Assembly (NCBI GenBank): GCA_965249005.1
Contig: CBDFLD010000022.1
Coordinates: 682,001 to 746,000, forward strand
DNA length: 64,000 nt
Direction: 5' to 3'
Origin: CBDFLD01 sp965249005
GTDB lineage: Bacteria; Acidobacteriota; UBA6911
How positions within the stretch are numbered: position 1 is the stretch's first letter; the number at the start of each line of letters is the position of its first letter. Of this stretch, positions 45,139 through 54,652 are shown piece after piece. The notes below the pieces were generated by a model. It saw only the letters and a program-made list of their open reading frames with translations, was not told the DNA's origin and searched no databases. Both the position numbers and the translations under genes were made by a program.

Positions 45139-46284
45139 ATGTCCCAGACCTTTGAACGTATTTGGACCCTGGTGTTTTTGCTGCTTTGCTTCTCCGCAGC
45201 GTCACTGGCCGGTGACAGAGTGACTGTCCGGAAGATCCCGTTCGAAGGGGCTAAGCCAAGAGGTGTGGCCGATCGTGAGGGCAATTTTCACCTGCTGATG
45301 AAGATTGGAATCAACGGAAATCTTCATTACACACGCTTGGAGGCAGGGAAGACCGAGTTTTCTGCACCGATCCGGGTCAACAGCATCGACAATAGCGCGG
45401 CCCTCCCGTCGCTGGCGGTCGATGAGCACGGCCGCGTGCATGTCATCTTCAACGGCTTGGTCACGTACATTCGACGTCTGAATCCCGGCAAGCAGCTCAC
45501 CATTATGGATAACACGCTGGCGTTCTACACGCGACTGAATGACGCAGGGAACGCCTTTGAAGACCAAAAAAACGTCGCCGGGAACGTCGTCGGCTTCCAT
45601 GGTTCGAGCGCGGTGGCGGTGGACGGTCAGGACAATGTCTATCTGTTCCTCAACGGACAAACCAGAGAAGGACGCGACGATGTCCGCGAGATTCATATGG
45701 TGAAATCCACCGACGGCGGCAAAACCTTTTCTCGCCCTAGGGTGGTAACCAACGGCAAGGGTGCGTGCGGTTGTTGCTACATAGAAGCATACGCCGACCG
45801 GGAAGGAAAAGTGTACTTTGCCTACCGATCAGCTGAAAACGGCGTGAAACGCGATTCTTACGTGTTCGTTTCCGGGGACCACGGAAACTCGTTCAAAGAG
45901 ATACTGGTCGATCCATGGGATATTCCCGGTTGCCCGTCGAGCGTCTATACTTTCTCGGAGACGCCGAGCGGGACCTTCGTCACGTGGCGGACCATGCGCG
46001 AAATCCACATGGCCAAGGTTGAGGAGACGGTTACGCATATTACGCCACCGGCCGCAACGCAAGGTCGTCGCGTCCCCGTAGTTGCCGGCAACGAAAAAGG
46101 AGAAACACTCCTGGCCTGGTCCGAGGGAACGAACTTCGCCAAGAGTGCGGATCTTCATTGGCAGGTCTACGATGCCCATGGCCTAGCCAACGAAGAGCAG
46201 GGCGTTGCCAAGGGTGCGTTCTCCCGGTGGGGATTCGCCACCGCATTCGCCAAAGCGGACGGCGACTTTGTGATCCTGCACTGA
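45139..46284 (+). CDS. Exported BNR/sialidase-like beta-propeller protein
   Basis: This 381-residue protein has a signal peptide (WTLVFLLLCFSAASLAG). Asp-box/BNR repeats are visible (KSTDGGKTFSRPR, SGDHGNSFKEIL), and the blades read PSLAVDEHGRVHVIFNG and SAVAVDGQDNVYLFLNG. The family includes sialidases and carbohydrate-binding propellers; the RIP/Tyr catalytic set is not clear here, so binding rather than hydrolysis may be its role. A GACGCCY cluster near residue 214 is distinctive. It is convergent with the sulfatase. Confidence 0.75.
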   Translation: MSQTFERIWTLVFLLLCFSAASLAGDRVTVRKIPFEGAKPRGVADREGNFHLLMKIGINGNLHYTRLEAGKTEFSAPIRVNSIDNSAALPSLAVDEHGRVHVIFNGLVTYIRRLNPGKQLTIMDNTLAFYTRLNDAGNAFEDQKNVAGNVVGFHGSSAVAVDGQDNVYLFLNGQTREGRDDVREIHMVKSTDGGKTFSRPRVVTNGKGACGCCYIEAYADREGKVYFAYRSAENGVKRDSYVFVSGDHGNSFKEILVDPWDIPGCPSSVYTFSETPSGTFVTWRTMREIHMAKVEETVTHITPPAATQGRRVPVVAGNEKGETLLAWSEGTNFAKSADLHWQVYDAHGLANEEQGVAKGAFSRWGFATAFAKADGDFVILH

Positions 46285-46378
46285 ATATCCTATTCTCTTG
46301 AAAACGCGTGAGGAGGGAAGATCTCGGTGTGGTGACCCCCAATTTCATTCGCGCCCGGCTCCTCGGTCACATCAGGCT

Positions 46379-47656
46379 TTACTCTTCTTCCATCGCGGCC
46401 AGGACTTTTCTAAAGCGCTTTTCTACTTCCAGAACTTCTTCGTTGCGATCTTCCAGCTTCACTGAGTTTGCTTCCTGAGGGTCATTTTGCACGTCAAAGA
46501 AACTTCCGTTGTCGTAAAGTTTCCAGCGGTGATTCCGTACCCAACGCGTCTTTCCATAATCCTTCCAGGGAAATCGCGGTTCGTAATGCGAGAATATCCA
46601 GTTTCTAGGACGTCCTGTTCGGCCTTTGATTTGGGGTGCAAAACTCCGGCCATCGACGATGACACCCGCTGGGAGAGGAGCTTGAGCCACATGCGCCAGT
46701 GTCGGCATGAAATCGGTAAAATCAATCAGATCATCACACACTTGCCCAGCCGGAGCCGTCCCTGGCCAGTTGACAATGAGCGGCACATGCGTTCCTGCGT
46801 CAGTAAGGAGCGCCTTTCCTCCTTGGACCTCATGTTCACCCACTCGGGACACGATACCCGTGTTTGTGCCGTTGTCCGCCGTGAACAGGAGCAGCGTGTT
46901 TGAGCGCAGGTTGAGTTGATCCAGCCTGTCCACGATCTGGCCGACAACCCCGTCTATGTAGGCGACCATGTCACCAAACAGTTTCTGTTTTTCGAGCTCT
47001 TCCTTTGAGTCACTGTCGGGTGTTGGTTGGTAAGGTGGATGGGGGAGTACCATCGGGTAGTACACGAAAAAAGGTTCCTTTTGATTCTCCTCGATAAAAT
47101 CACAGATGAACTCGGTAAAGACATCCGGACCATATCGACCGGGGAGTGTTCGACGACTGCCATCGATGTGAATTGTGGGATCGGAATAGCGTGACCCCAT
47201 GCCTTCTACGTATAGCTGCCAGACACAATAGGTATCAAAGCCAAGTTTCCGAGGTGCTTTAGCATCTTCGCCCAGTTGCCATTTCCTTGCCAGACACGTG
47301 CGGTATCCTGTTTCTTTGAGTACGTTGGCGAACGTGCTCTCGCGCGGGTCCAGGAAAGCCCACCTGCTGTAATTTCTGAAATTGTAGCGGCCAGTCATGA
47401 TCTGGACACGTGAGGGAGAGCAAAGAGGCTGGCTGTAGCAGTGTTCGAACCGGACTCCGGTTTCGGCCAACATGTCTAGATTCGGTGTGCGATAGGAGGT
47501 ACCTCCGTAACTTCCCAGGCATTCATAACCCAGGTCATCGGCCATAATCAAAATGATATTCGGTCGCTCCGAGTTGTCAGCAGAACTCAGTACATGACTT
47601 ACGAAGAAGAGCGCAAGACACAGGTGCGTTCTTCGCAAGACAATGGAGAAACTCAT
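46379..47656 (-). CDS. Exported arylsulfatase-type enzyme
   Basis: The 425-residue protein starts at the ATG at 47656 behind GGAGGGGG, with a signal peptide up to about residue 26. Metal ligands D40-D41 (MADDLG) precede the formylglycine signature C-x-P-x-R at C79-R83 (LCSPSRVQIMTGR). Further family segments are LFTADNGTNTG and the GKALLTDAGTHVPLIV region. It should remove sulfate from sulfated carbohydrates in the periplasm, once the cysteine is converted by a maturation enzyme not seen here. It ends the minus-strand run from 52.7 kb. The frame is open far upstream of the ATG, but that sequence belongs to a PepSY remnant. Confidence 0.92.
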   Translation of the reverse strand: MSFSIVLRRTHLCLALFFVSHVLSSADNSERPNIILIMADDLGYECLGSYGGTSYRTPNLDMLAETGVRFEHCYSQPLCSPSRVQIMTGRYNFRNYSRWAFLDPRESTFANVLKETGYRTCLARKWQLGEDAKAPRKLGFDTYCVWQLYVEGMGSRYSDPTIHIDGSRRTLPGRYGPDVFTEFICDFIEENQKEPFFVYYPMVLPHPPYQPTPDSDSKEELEKQKLFGDMVAYIDGVVGQIVDRLDQLNLRSNTLLLFTADNGTNTGIVSRVGEHEVQGGKALLTDAGTHVPLIVNWPGTAPAGQVCDDLIDFTDFMPTLAHVAQAPLPAGVIVDGRSFAPQIKGRTGRPRNWIFSHYEPRFPWKDYGKTRWVRNHRWKLYDNGSFFDVQNDPQEANSVKLEDRNEEVLEVEKRFRKVLAAMEEE

Positions 47657-47717
47657 GACCCCCTCCCTATTTGGAAAATGGACTTCCAACAGTACGCGGC
47701 GTGCAACCCGTGCACCT

Positions 47718-47916
47718 TTACAGCAAGAGAAACAACAGAGCAAGGCCCGTGCCGAGGAGTAGGTTTGACGGCTTCTCCGACGATTTTCTTGGTCTGCTGC
47801 CACATGTAGCAGGTGAGTATCATGACGATGGGGCCCAAGGCAAGGCCGTCCATGGTAATCACCCAGAGCCTGGTGGCAAACCAAGTCAGGTTCTTCTTCT
47901 TGGGGTCAAAGCACAT
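47718..47916 (-). pseudogene. Remnant of a PepSY-type protein (form B C-terminus)
   Basis: Directly after the CRTAC1 stop (10 bp gap) a start at 47916 gives MCFDPKKKNLTWFATRLWVI then TMDGLALGPIVMILTCYMWQ, the equivalent of WSFSMDALSVGLIFLVISSY in form B. The second helix appears only after a frame change (NLLLGTGLALLFLLL, stop at 47718-47720). It is the last ~65 residues of the family, with the N-terminal helix and outer domain lost. If a natural frameshift were used it could be a tiny two-helix protein, but degeneration is the simpler reading. Confidence 0.7.
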
Positions 47917-47925
47917 GGGGTCGCT

Positions 47926-49698
47926 TTAATTGTCTGGGTTTCCTGTTCCTTCTCTCAGAGTCATGATCTGATCGCGTGCCACGTTCTCCCACGTTTCCCG
48001 TTTGCCGGACGGCCATGCGACTTCTACCCGGGCCAACCGATGCTTTCCCAAGCCGAAGTGAACACGTAGGTCGCTGGCGCTGGCGTAGCTGCCGTCACTC
48101 TGTACGTGTCGCCAAAGCCTGGTGCCATCGTCCAACGTGGCAGCAACCCGAGCATTCAACCCATGCCGGTTACGTTTCCCATCGAGCTTCAGCAGGACCC
48201 AGTGTTCTGGTGTTGGACTCTGCACGCGATTTTGATTGATCAGCAGTCTGGCCGGCCCATTGTTGTTGTTGAGCAAAATGTCGATGTCTCCATCATTGTC
48301 CACGTCACCGAACGCGGCCCCTCGAGTGGACTCGGATCGGAGTCCAACCCCGGACTCCGGGCCCAGCACCTGGAAACCAGATCCCGCTCGCTGGATCAGT
48401 TGATTGGGCTGACGATAAGGAAAAGGTTCACCGAGCTGCGATTCTACCGCGGCGACCGTCCCATTCCCGACGAAGAGATCCAAATCGGCATCATGGTCAA
48501 AGTCCAGCCATCGAGTACCAAAGCCGGTCATCCTCAGACTCATGCGCACCAAGCCGTGGTCCGAGGTAACATCGAAAAAGGTCCCTTTCCCGTCGTTTTC
48601 GTAGAGTGTGTTGGTCTCCTGGATCAGGTGGGTCAAGAACAGATCCTCATCCCCATCTTGGTCGAAATCACCCGCTGCGATTCCCATTCCCGCTTCGGCT
48701 TGCCCGAAGGAGTTGTAGGCCGTGCCTGAGATCAAACCGCGCTCCACAAAAGATGTGCCCCGTTGATTGATCCAGAGTTGATTCGGGGTCCCATCGTTGG
48801 CGACAAAAACGTCGGTCCAACCGTCCCCGTTGAAATCACTGCAGGCGACGCCGAGACCGGCGCCGAAGCTCTTGCCGGTCCCAGACGACTGAGTCACATC
48901 CTTAAAGACCCCACCGAGGTTTTCGAAGAGTCGATCAACGATCGGCCGATAAACGGACGGGCTGCAATATTCCGGTCTTCCCGAGAAGTGGAGGCAGTCA
49001 CGCCCGCCCAGCGTGAAATCGACATAACCGGTTACAAACAAGTCGAGATCCTGATCGCCATCATAATCGAAGAATGCAGCACTGACATTCCAGCGATCAT
49101 CGTCAACTTTCGCCAATTCCGTAATGTCGGAGAAGGTCCCGTCTCCGTTGTTTCGAAAGAGAACGTTCGATCCGACGTTTGTCAAGTAGAGGTCCAGATC
49201 CTTGTCTCCGTCGACGTCACCCACCGCCACTCCCATTCCGTAGCCGGAATCCCCCAAACCGGAGCCATCGGTCACATCCACAAATCGAAGCGATCCCTCC
49301 TCGACCAGCAGGTTTCGGAACATTCGGTTGGTCGGCAGGCCCGGGGTCTCGATTGCTATTCCATTTTGGACGCCCTGCGGACTATCCCCATCTTCCAATG
49401 CGCCACTCTGAATTAGGTAAGCATCCAGGTCGCCATCCAGATCAAAATCGAACAGCGCGGCTCCGGATCCCATGATCTCGGGCAAACGGTATTTTCCACC
49501 GGCTCCGTTGATATGACGAAAGTGAATACCCACGTCTGCGGCAGATTCTCGATAGACGAGCGAGGTGTTGCCGGCATCGTTGTTTGATGGTTGCTGAGCC
49601 GGCCAAAGAACTGGAAGCGAGCTCGCGAGCATCGCAAGCAGGATCCAAGCGGATGCAGCGGGCCTTCTCCGGATGGACCCGTTGGACGCGATCGTCAT
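47926..49698 (-). CDS. Exported CRTAC1-type protein (FG-GAP/VCBS repeats plus ASPIC/UnbV)
   Basis: This 590-residue protein has an N-terminal signal or anchor (about 16-36). FG-GAP/VCBS repeats of 'FDFDLDGDLDAYLI' and 'VGDVDGDKDLDLYLTNVG' type recur at least eight times. The C-terminal ASPIC/UnbV segment reads SYASASDLRVHFGLGKHRLA and VEVAWPSGKRETWENV. The start overlaps the TPR gene end as ATGA, which is strong evidence of joint translation. Together with the PepSY remnant and sulfatase downstream it forms one unit; compare the CRTAC1 gene at 35.8-37.6 kb with its PepSY neighbours. Confidence 0.9.
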   Translation of the reverse strand: MTIASNGSIRRRPAASAWILLAMLASSLPVLWPAQQPSNNDAGNTSLVYRESAADVGIHFRHINGAGGKYRLPEIMGSGAALFDFDLDGDLDAYLIQSGALEDGDSPQGVQNGIAIETPGLPTNRMFRNLLVEEGSLRFVDVTDGSGLGDSGYGMGVAVGDVDGDKDLDLYLTNVGSNVLFRNNGDGTFSDITELAKVDDDRWNVSAAFFDYDGDQDLDLFVTGYVDFTLGGRDCLHFSGRPEYCSPSVYRPIVDRLFENLGGVFKDVTQSSGTGKSFGAGLGVACSDFNGDGWTDVFVANDGTPNQLWINQRGTSFVERGLISGTAYNSFGQAEAGMGIAAGDFDQDGDEDLFLTHLIQETNTLYENDGKGTFFDVTSDHGLVRMSLRMTGFGTRWLDFDHDADLDLFVGNGTVAAVESQLGEPFPYRQPNQLIQRAGSGFQVLGPESGVGLRSESTRGAAFGDVDNDGDIDILLNNNNGPARLLINQNRVQSPTPEHWVLLKLDGKRNRHGLNARVAATLDDGTRLWRHVQSDGSYASASDLRVHFGLGKHRLARVEVAWPSGKRETWENVARDQIMTLREGTGNPDN

Positions 49699-51365
49699 GG
49701 CTTGTCTCCCAAACCGGCGCCAAAAGTCTTTTCGATGGCATCGGCGAGCTCATCCTGACCGTCCCGACGGGCAAGCTTCAATGCAGTTCCGGCATGCCGC
49801 AACGCCAGTTCCTGATTGCCGACTCGAGAGTATGCGCTGGCGAGAAGAAACAACAAGGCCGCGGACCGACTCTCCGCCTGCTTGGACACCGGGCTCAGCA
49901 ATTCGATGACCTCACCATATTCGTTCAAATGGAAAAGAGCCCGGCCCAGGTTGTAGCGGACGGTCGAAGCCAGAGCGACCTGTCCGGATTGCTCTGCCTG
50001 CCGCAGCGCACGACGGCCATGCGTCTCTGCCTGCCGCATCTGTCCGTCGGCCGCGTACGCGCTGGCGAGCAATGCCTCGATCGTTGCCGTCTTTTCGTCT
50101 TCTTCCGTCAATGCCCCCGATAACAGCTCAATGGCTTCGGCCGCATTGCGACGGTCGGACAGAAGCAACTTCGCCAAATTGTATCGTGCCAGACGGTGCG
50201 CCTGATCTATCTCGAGAGCCTTTCGATAGTGTGCCGCCGCCCGGGCACGCTGCCCGGATCCAGCCAGTAATACGCCCAGATTCGTATGAGCTTCGGCATA
50301 GGACGGATTGATTTCAAGGGCCTTTTCGAACGCCGAGACCGCCTCTTGGAACCGTCCTCTCTTTCGTGACAAGAGCCCATAGTTATAATGAACCTCTGCG
50401 ATTTCCGGGTTAATTTCGAGACAGGCCCGATACAGTCGCTCCGCCTCATCCAACCGCCCCAAGCGCAGGTACAAACCGATCAGATTCGCATTCGCCATCG
50501 CGTTTCCAGGTCTGATCCGAAGTACTTTTCGATATTCGGCAACGGCCTCTTCACTTCGCCCCTCAGCCTGGAGTCGGAGTCCATTTTGAAAGTGGGCCAT
50601 CGCGCCGACCTTTAACCCGGTCACCATTTCCAGCCATGGATCTTCGATAGAAGGCCAGTGGTCCTGGTACTTCTTGAATAGAGCGGCATGATGCTGGTAT
50701 CGGTTGGTGTCGCGCCGATCGCGGTAGGCAAGAGCCAGCGCATAGTGAGCCGGGCCGAAATCCGGCGCCAGCTCACAGGCACGCGCGAAGCTCTCGAAGG
50801 CTTCTTCCGTCTTGCCTTGCTTCGCATACGCCCGGCCGATGGAATAATGAGCTACCGGCTGGCCCGGTTTGTCCTTCAGAACCCTTTCAAGATGGGAGAC
50901 GCCCTCCTCTACCCGGTTCAGGTCGATCAGACACATCGCCAGATGGAGCCTCGCGGGAAGATTTGTTGGTTGGATGCTCAGGGCGCGATCGAAGCTCTCA
51001 GCACTCGTCTCGAGTCGGCCGGAGTCTCTTTCAACGAGTCCGAGATAATAGTTCCAGTCGAACTCCGAGGGCGAGCGTCTTGCGGCGTAACGATAGAAAC
51101 GCGCCGACGACTCATAGTGACCGTGGGCATGAAGGAGCATGCCCACACGGCCGACTCGCTCGATCGAGAAAGGCTTCTCTTTGGCGGACTGATATGCCTG
51201 CAAGACATGCTGACGAGCTTCCGAATCAAAGGAAAAGAGAACGGACTCCGGTAACGAAGGGAGGCTCTCTCCCTCCCCGACGGATCTTTGTTCCGCAAAC
51301 AACAAAGGCGAAAGCCAGAACATCACGCTAACGAATAACCCGAGAACCGGACTCCGTTTGTCCAT
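49695..51365 (-). CDS. Exported TPR protein paired with CRTAC1
   Basis: The 556-residue protein has a signal peptide (GLFVSVMFWLSPLLFAEQ). Most of the rest is tetratricopeptide units, such as FRYAARRSPSEFDWNYYLGL, AVAEYRKVLRIRPGNAMAN, and HYNYGLLSRKRGRFQEAVSA. No enzymatic domain is seen. It is probably a periplasmic scaffold acting with the CRTAC1 protein encoded next, with which it overlaps by 4 bp. It follows the SGNH hydrolase gene by 33 bp. Confidence 0.9.
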   Translation of the reverse strand: MDKRSPVLGLFVSVMFWLSPLLFAEQRSVGEGESLPSLPESVLFSFDSEARQHVLQAYQSAKEKPFSIERVGRVGMLLHAHGHYESSARFYRYAARRSPSEFDWNYYLGLVERDSGRLETSAESFDRALSIQPTNLPARLHLAMCLIDLNRVEEGVSHLERVLKDKPGQPVAHYSIGRAYAKQGKTEEAFESFARACELAPDFGPAHYALALAYRDRRDTNRYQHHAALFKKYQDHWPSIEDPWLEMVTGLKVGAMAHFQNGLRLQAEGRSEEAVAEYRKVLRIRPGNAMANANLIGLYLRLGRLDEAERLYRACLEINPEIAEVHYNYGLLSRKRGRFQEAVSAFEKALEINPSYAEAHTNLGVLLAGSGQRARAAAHYRKALEIDQAHRLARYNLAKLLLSDRRNAAEAIELLSGALTEEDEKTATIEALLASAYAADGQMRQAETHGRRALRQAEQSGQVALASTVRYNLGRALFHLNEYGEVIELLSPVSKQAESRSAALLFLLASAYSRVGNQELALRHAGTALKLARRDGQDELADAIEKTFGAGLGDKP

Positions 51366-51398
51366 GATTGACGTAACCAGGCTATTGGCCGCTGTGCT

Positions 51399-52718
51399 TT
51401 ACTTCGCCAGCATAGCGGAGACTTCTGAAATCGAAGGTTTCGATTCATTATACGTAAACGGTCGGGGGTCCAGCCAATCGACCAATTCGTCCTTGACACC
51501 GAACGCAAAGAAATGGTTGCCCGCCGGGTTGTAGTGCCCCTTGTAATACCTCCGTACGTACTTCGCGGGCTCGATGTTGAACTGCTTGTAATCTGCAACG
51601 TGTTTCTCCATCAAGTCCAGATACTGGATATTCGAACGCCGCAGGAAATCGACGAAGGGCTGGTCCAGCCGGGACCCGCCCCTGCACGCGTTTTCGACGT
51701 TACTGCCCCGGTCGCTCAAGATCACCAAAAGTCGCTTCTGCTTCGATTTCGCAAAGGCCAGCGCCTTGTGGACGATGTGCTCGCTTGCTTTCATGCCCGA
51801 CAACCAGAAGAGGCGTTCCGCTGATTTCGAAATCGCCTCCTGTGAGCTCCAGTCCGCTTCCATTCCTAGCAGATTCGCCAGCTGCTCTATCTCAGCCAGT
51901 TTTGCGGGCGTGCCTCCCTCCATGGCAAACTGGATCTGCATGTAGAGATCGTCTCGCAACAGCTCGACGATGTAGTCGGGTTCGCACATGGCGTACAGCG
52001 ATTCGGCGGTTCTGTGATCGTTTTCGTGTTCGACCAAGGCGCCGTTTGCCGGATCCAGACGGACGTGACACCATGGATTGGCGTGGAAATAGTGAGTCGC
52101 TCGTCGGCTCACCAAATGCTCCCGAAAACGCCCGAGGTGAAACCAGCGGGACTTCATCAAACTTCGCCGGTGGTCGTCGATCCAAATGTTGAAAAGAACA
52201 AACGGAGCCGAGGAATCGGTCGCCTCCTCGCGCAGCATCCGCCGGTAAGCCTGATAGATGCCGTATCCACCGACGCCAAAATTCCGGATCGTCTCTCCGA
52301 AGTGCGCAGCCAGGTATTCCTGCCACGTTTCCCCGTCGTTTACCTGATCACAATGGGTAAAACTATCGCCATACGTGTTGATGCGGCAGGGACGGTGAGC
52401 AAAATGGATCTTCTTTCTCTCGCTGGTGGGTTCCATGCGATAGATGCAGTAGCTGCCGTCGATGCCGTCTTTCTTCACGGTGTCCCCGTGCCTGTATCCG
52501 AGCTCCGGGTCGAAGACCCCCCAGCTGGGCTCCTCCGGATCCAGGTATTCATCGATTATTTCCTCGGTCCAGACCATCGCACCCACGAATTCTTCCATAC
52601 TCTTCCCGCTCGCGGCGTCCGCCGGACGCTGCGGTGCCCCTGCCCACGCGATCCTGGAGGCGGCCAGGGATCCTCCTGCTAGCCCCGATAACAGCGTTCG
52701 ACGACTCAGTTTCAGCAT
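51399..52718 (-). CDS. Exported SGNH/GDSL-like hydrolase
   Basis: This 439-residue protein has a Tat-like leader (SRRTLLSGLAGGSLAASR). The SGNH block I is RINTYGDSFTHCDQV with the nucleophile S119, and GHYNPAGNHFFA near the C-terminus supplies the likely catalytic His. The region between (IRNFGVGGYGIYQAYRRML) contains the Gly block and a probable N/oxyanion segment (VLFNIWIDDH). Such proteins remove acetyl or other acyl groups from carbohydrates. It is the first gene of a run with TPR, CRTAC1 and sulfatase, and starts close to the split DUF2961 gene on the other strand. Confidence 0.78.
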   Translation of the reverse strand: MLKLSRRTLLSGLAGGSLAASRIAWAGAPQRPADAASGKSMEEFVGAMVWTEEIIDEYLDPEEPSWGVFDPELGYRHGDTVKKDGIDGSYCIYRMEPTSERKKIHFAHRPCRINTYGDSFTHCDQVNDGETWQEYLAAHFGETIRNFGVGGYGIYQAYRRMLREEATDSSAPFVLFNIWIDDHRRSLMKSRWFHLGRFREHLVSRRATHYFHANPWCHVRLDPANGALVEHENDHRTAESLYAMCEPDYIVELLRDDLYMQIQFAMEGGTPAKLAEIEQLANLLGMEADWSSQEAISKSAERLFWLSGMKASEHIVHKALAFAKSKQKRLLVILSDRGSNVENACRGGSRLDQPFVDFLRRSNIQYLDLMEKHVADYKQFNIEPAKYVRRYYKGHYNPAGNHFFAFGVKDELVDWLDPRPFTYNESKPSISEVSAMLAK

Positions 52719-52798
52719 TCATGCCTCCGTGTCGGGAAAGGACTTTTTCGCCAAGACCCTCTATAATCACGCCATGCATACGAGAGTCTATATACTAG

Positions 52799-54652
52799 CC
52801 CTTAGTCCAGCGTGATTTTTTGCATGAGGAGGAAGAAAAGCCCTGGAACGTGCGCCGTTACGGGATAAAATGCGTTTGATATATTTACAAGACATCCCGA
52901 AAGGAGCACATTCCAGGTGAATAAAAGAAACCACAGAATCCTCCTCCGAGACAAGCAAAATCTTACACGCCGGTTGGAAAGAAATCAGTTTGAGGACCGG
53001 TCCGATCCTATGTTCAAGGACTCCAACACCTACTACGAGATCGCCGAGAGAACGCGCGCCATCGGATCTGGTGGTATCGGAGCCATTCACAAGCTCGTGT
53101 GTAAGCTTGGATTGGACAAAGATATCAACAGAAACATCGTTTTGCTCAAGTACCACTTTCCTTACTGGGAATCCGATCATGTACTGAACATCGCATACAA
53201 CGTCTTGTCGGGTGGAACCTGTCTCGAAGATATCGAGCGGTTGCGCCAGGATGAGACCTACATGAACGGACTGGGAGCCGAGAGGATTCCGGATCCCACG
53301 ACGGCTGGAGATTTCCTCCGTCGTTTCGATGAGGATTGGATCTTCGGACTTCAGGAAACCATCAATGAAACCCGAACCAAGGTGTGGAAGTTGCAGGATG
53401 CTTCCTTCCGGAAGGAGGCCATCATCGACGTGGACGGGACCGTCGCCGGAACCTTGGGGGAATGCAAGGAAGGAATGGACATTGCCTACAACGGGATCTG
53501 GGGTTACGCACCGTTGATCGTGACCTTGGCCAATACGAATGAGGTCCTCTATCTGATGAATCGGCCGGGCAACCGTCCCTCTTCCGACGGAGCGGCCGAG
53601 TGGATGGACCGGGCAATCGATCTGGTGTCGTCGGTGTTTACGAAGGTCTGGCTTCGGGGCGACACGGATTTCTCGCTGACGAGAAACTTCGATCGCTGGG
53701 ACGAGCGGGTTGGTTTTGTCTTTGGTTATGACGCCAAGCCGAACCTGGTCGGGATGGCCGATGCCCTGCCGGAGAGACAATGGAAACCGCTCGAGCGGCC
53801 TCCTCGTTATGAGGTCAAGAGCGAAGAACGGCGCCGTCCGGAAAACGTCAAAGAACAAGTAATCAAGGAGAGAGAATTCAAGAACATCCGCCTGCAGAGC
53901 GAGCAGGTCGCCGAGTTTGACTATCGTCCCGGACACTGTAAGAAAACCTATCGCATGGTTGTGGTTCGGAAGAACCTCACGATCGAAAAGGGGGAGCACC
54001 GGCTGTTTGATGAGGTCCGGTACTTCTTCTACATCACCAACGATCGGGAGATGACGATGGGAGAAGTGGTCCTTTTTGCCAACGATCGCTGCAACCAGGA
54101 AAACGTCATCGGTCAGCTCAAGAGTGGAGTGAACGCCTTGAGGATGCCTTCGGACAGTCTGGTATCGAACTGGGCCTACATGGTCATCGCATCGCTGGCG
54201 TGGAATCTGAAGGCCTGGTATGGCCTGGTGACGCAGGCGCCGACAGTACGTCGTGATATCTTGAGGATGGAGTTCAAACGCTTCCTGGTGAACTTTGTGC
54301 AAATACCCTGTCAGATTGTAAGAACCGGTCGTCGCCTCGTTTACAGGATATTGGCCTATAGCAAGCATCTCGAAACCTTTTTGGCGACGTTCGACTATAT
54401 CAGGCAACTCAGGTTTACTTGAAGGCGCCTCGCCGGCGGGTGAGCCCGTACCCCCGGCGGAGCAAGAGTGGCGGGCGAAAGGAAGGGCATAACAGAGACA
54501 AACAAGATCAAGTGATCCAGACAACCAATGGAAGGTTTGTCTCTTGTGTTTCTCTTTGCTTTCCCTGTTACGCACAAGGAGCTGAAATCCACGAGATATT
54601 CGGAAAAGGCAAACGATTTTCCGAGCGAGCTCATACCTCGCTTATTTTGGGA
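52799..54652 (+). mobile_element. IS1380-family element, copy 2 (inverted relative to copy 1)
   Basis: The element is 1854 bp with CTAG target duplications at 52795-52798 and 54653-54656. The left end begins CCCTTAGTCCAGCG; the right end is CGCTTATTTTGGGA. It has the same length as copy 1 and encodes an identical transposase. It is inserted between codons 8 and 9 of a lipoprotein gene, in the same orientation as that gene. With copy 1 it forms a 12.4-kb inverted-repeat-bounded segment. Confidence 0.95.
52917..54422 (+). CDS. IS1380-family transposase, copy 2
   Basis: The 501-residue transposase, identical in sequence to copy 1, has a GTG start at 52917 behind AAAGGAG. Catalytic-type motifs are IDVDGTVAG, RGDTDFSL and QENVIGQLKSG. 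It is apparently intact. Its TGA overlaps a TTG from which an IS-borne frame runs out through the right end into the disrupted lipoprotein gene. Confidence 0.95.
   Translation: MNKRNHRILLRDKQNLTRRLERNQFEDRSDPMFKDSNTYYEIAERTRAIGSGGIGAIHKLVCKLGLDKDINRNIVLLKYHFPYWESDHVLNIAYNVLSGGTCLEDIERLRQDETYMNGLGAERIPDPTTAGDFLRRFDEDWIFGLQETINETRTKVWKLQDASFRKEAIIDVDGTVAGTLGECKEGMDIAYNGIWGYAPLIVTLANTNEVLYLMNRPGNRPSSDGAAEWMDRAIDLVSSVFTKVWLRGDTDFSLTRNFDRWDERVGFVFGYDAKPNLVGMADALPERQWKPLERPPRYEVKSEERRRPENVKEQVIKEREFKNIRLQSEQVAEFDYRPGHCKKTYRMVVVRKNLTIEKGEHRLFDEVRYFFYITNDREMTMGEVVLFANDRCNQENVIGQLKSGVNALRMPSDSLVSNWAYMVIASLAWNLKAWYGLVTQAPTVRRDILRMEFKRFLVNFVQIPCQIVRTGRRLVYRILAYSKHLETFLATFDYIRQLRFT

Noticed and set aside
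44542..45205. Several 80-120 codon frames between the serine hydrolase and BNR genes
   Set aside because: They overlap each other on both strands and none has motifs, signal sequence or a supported start.
47657..47884. Upstream extension of the sulfatase frame
   Set aside because: This stretch is the frameshifted PepSY remnant; the ATG at 47656 has a strong ribosome-binding site and a signal peptide.
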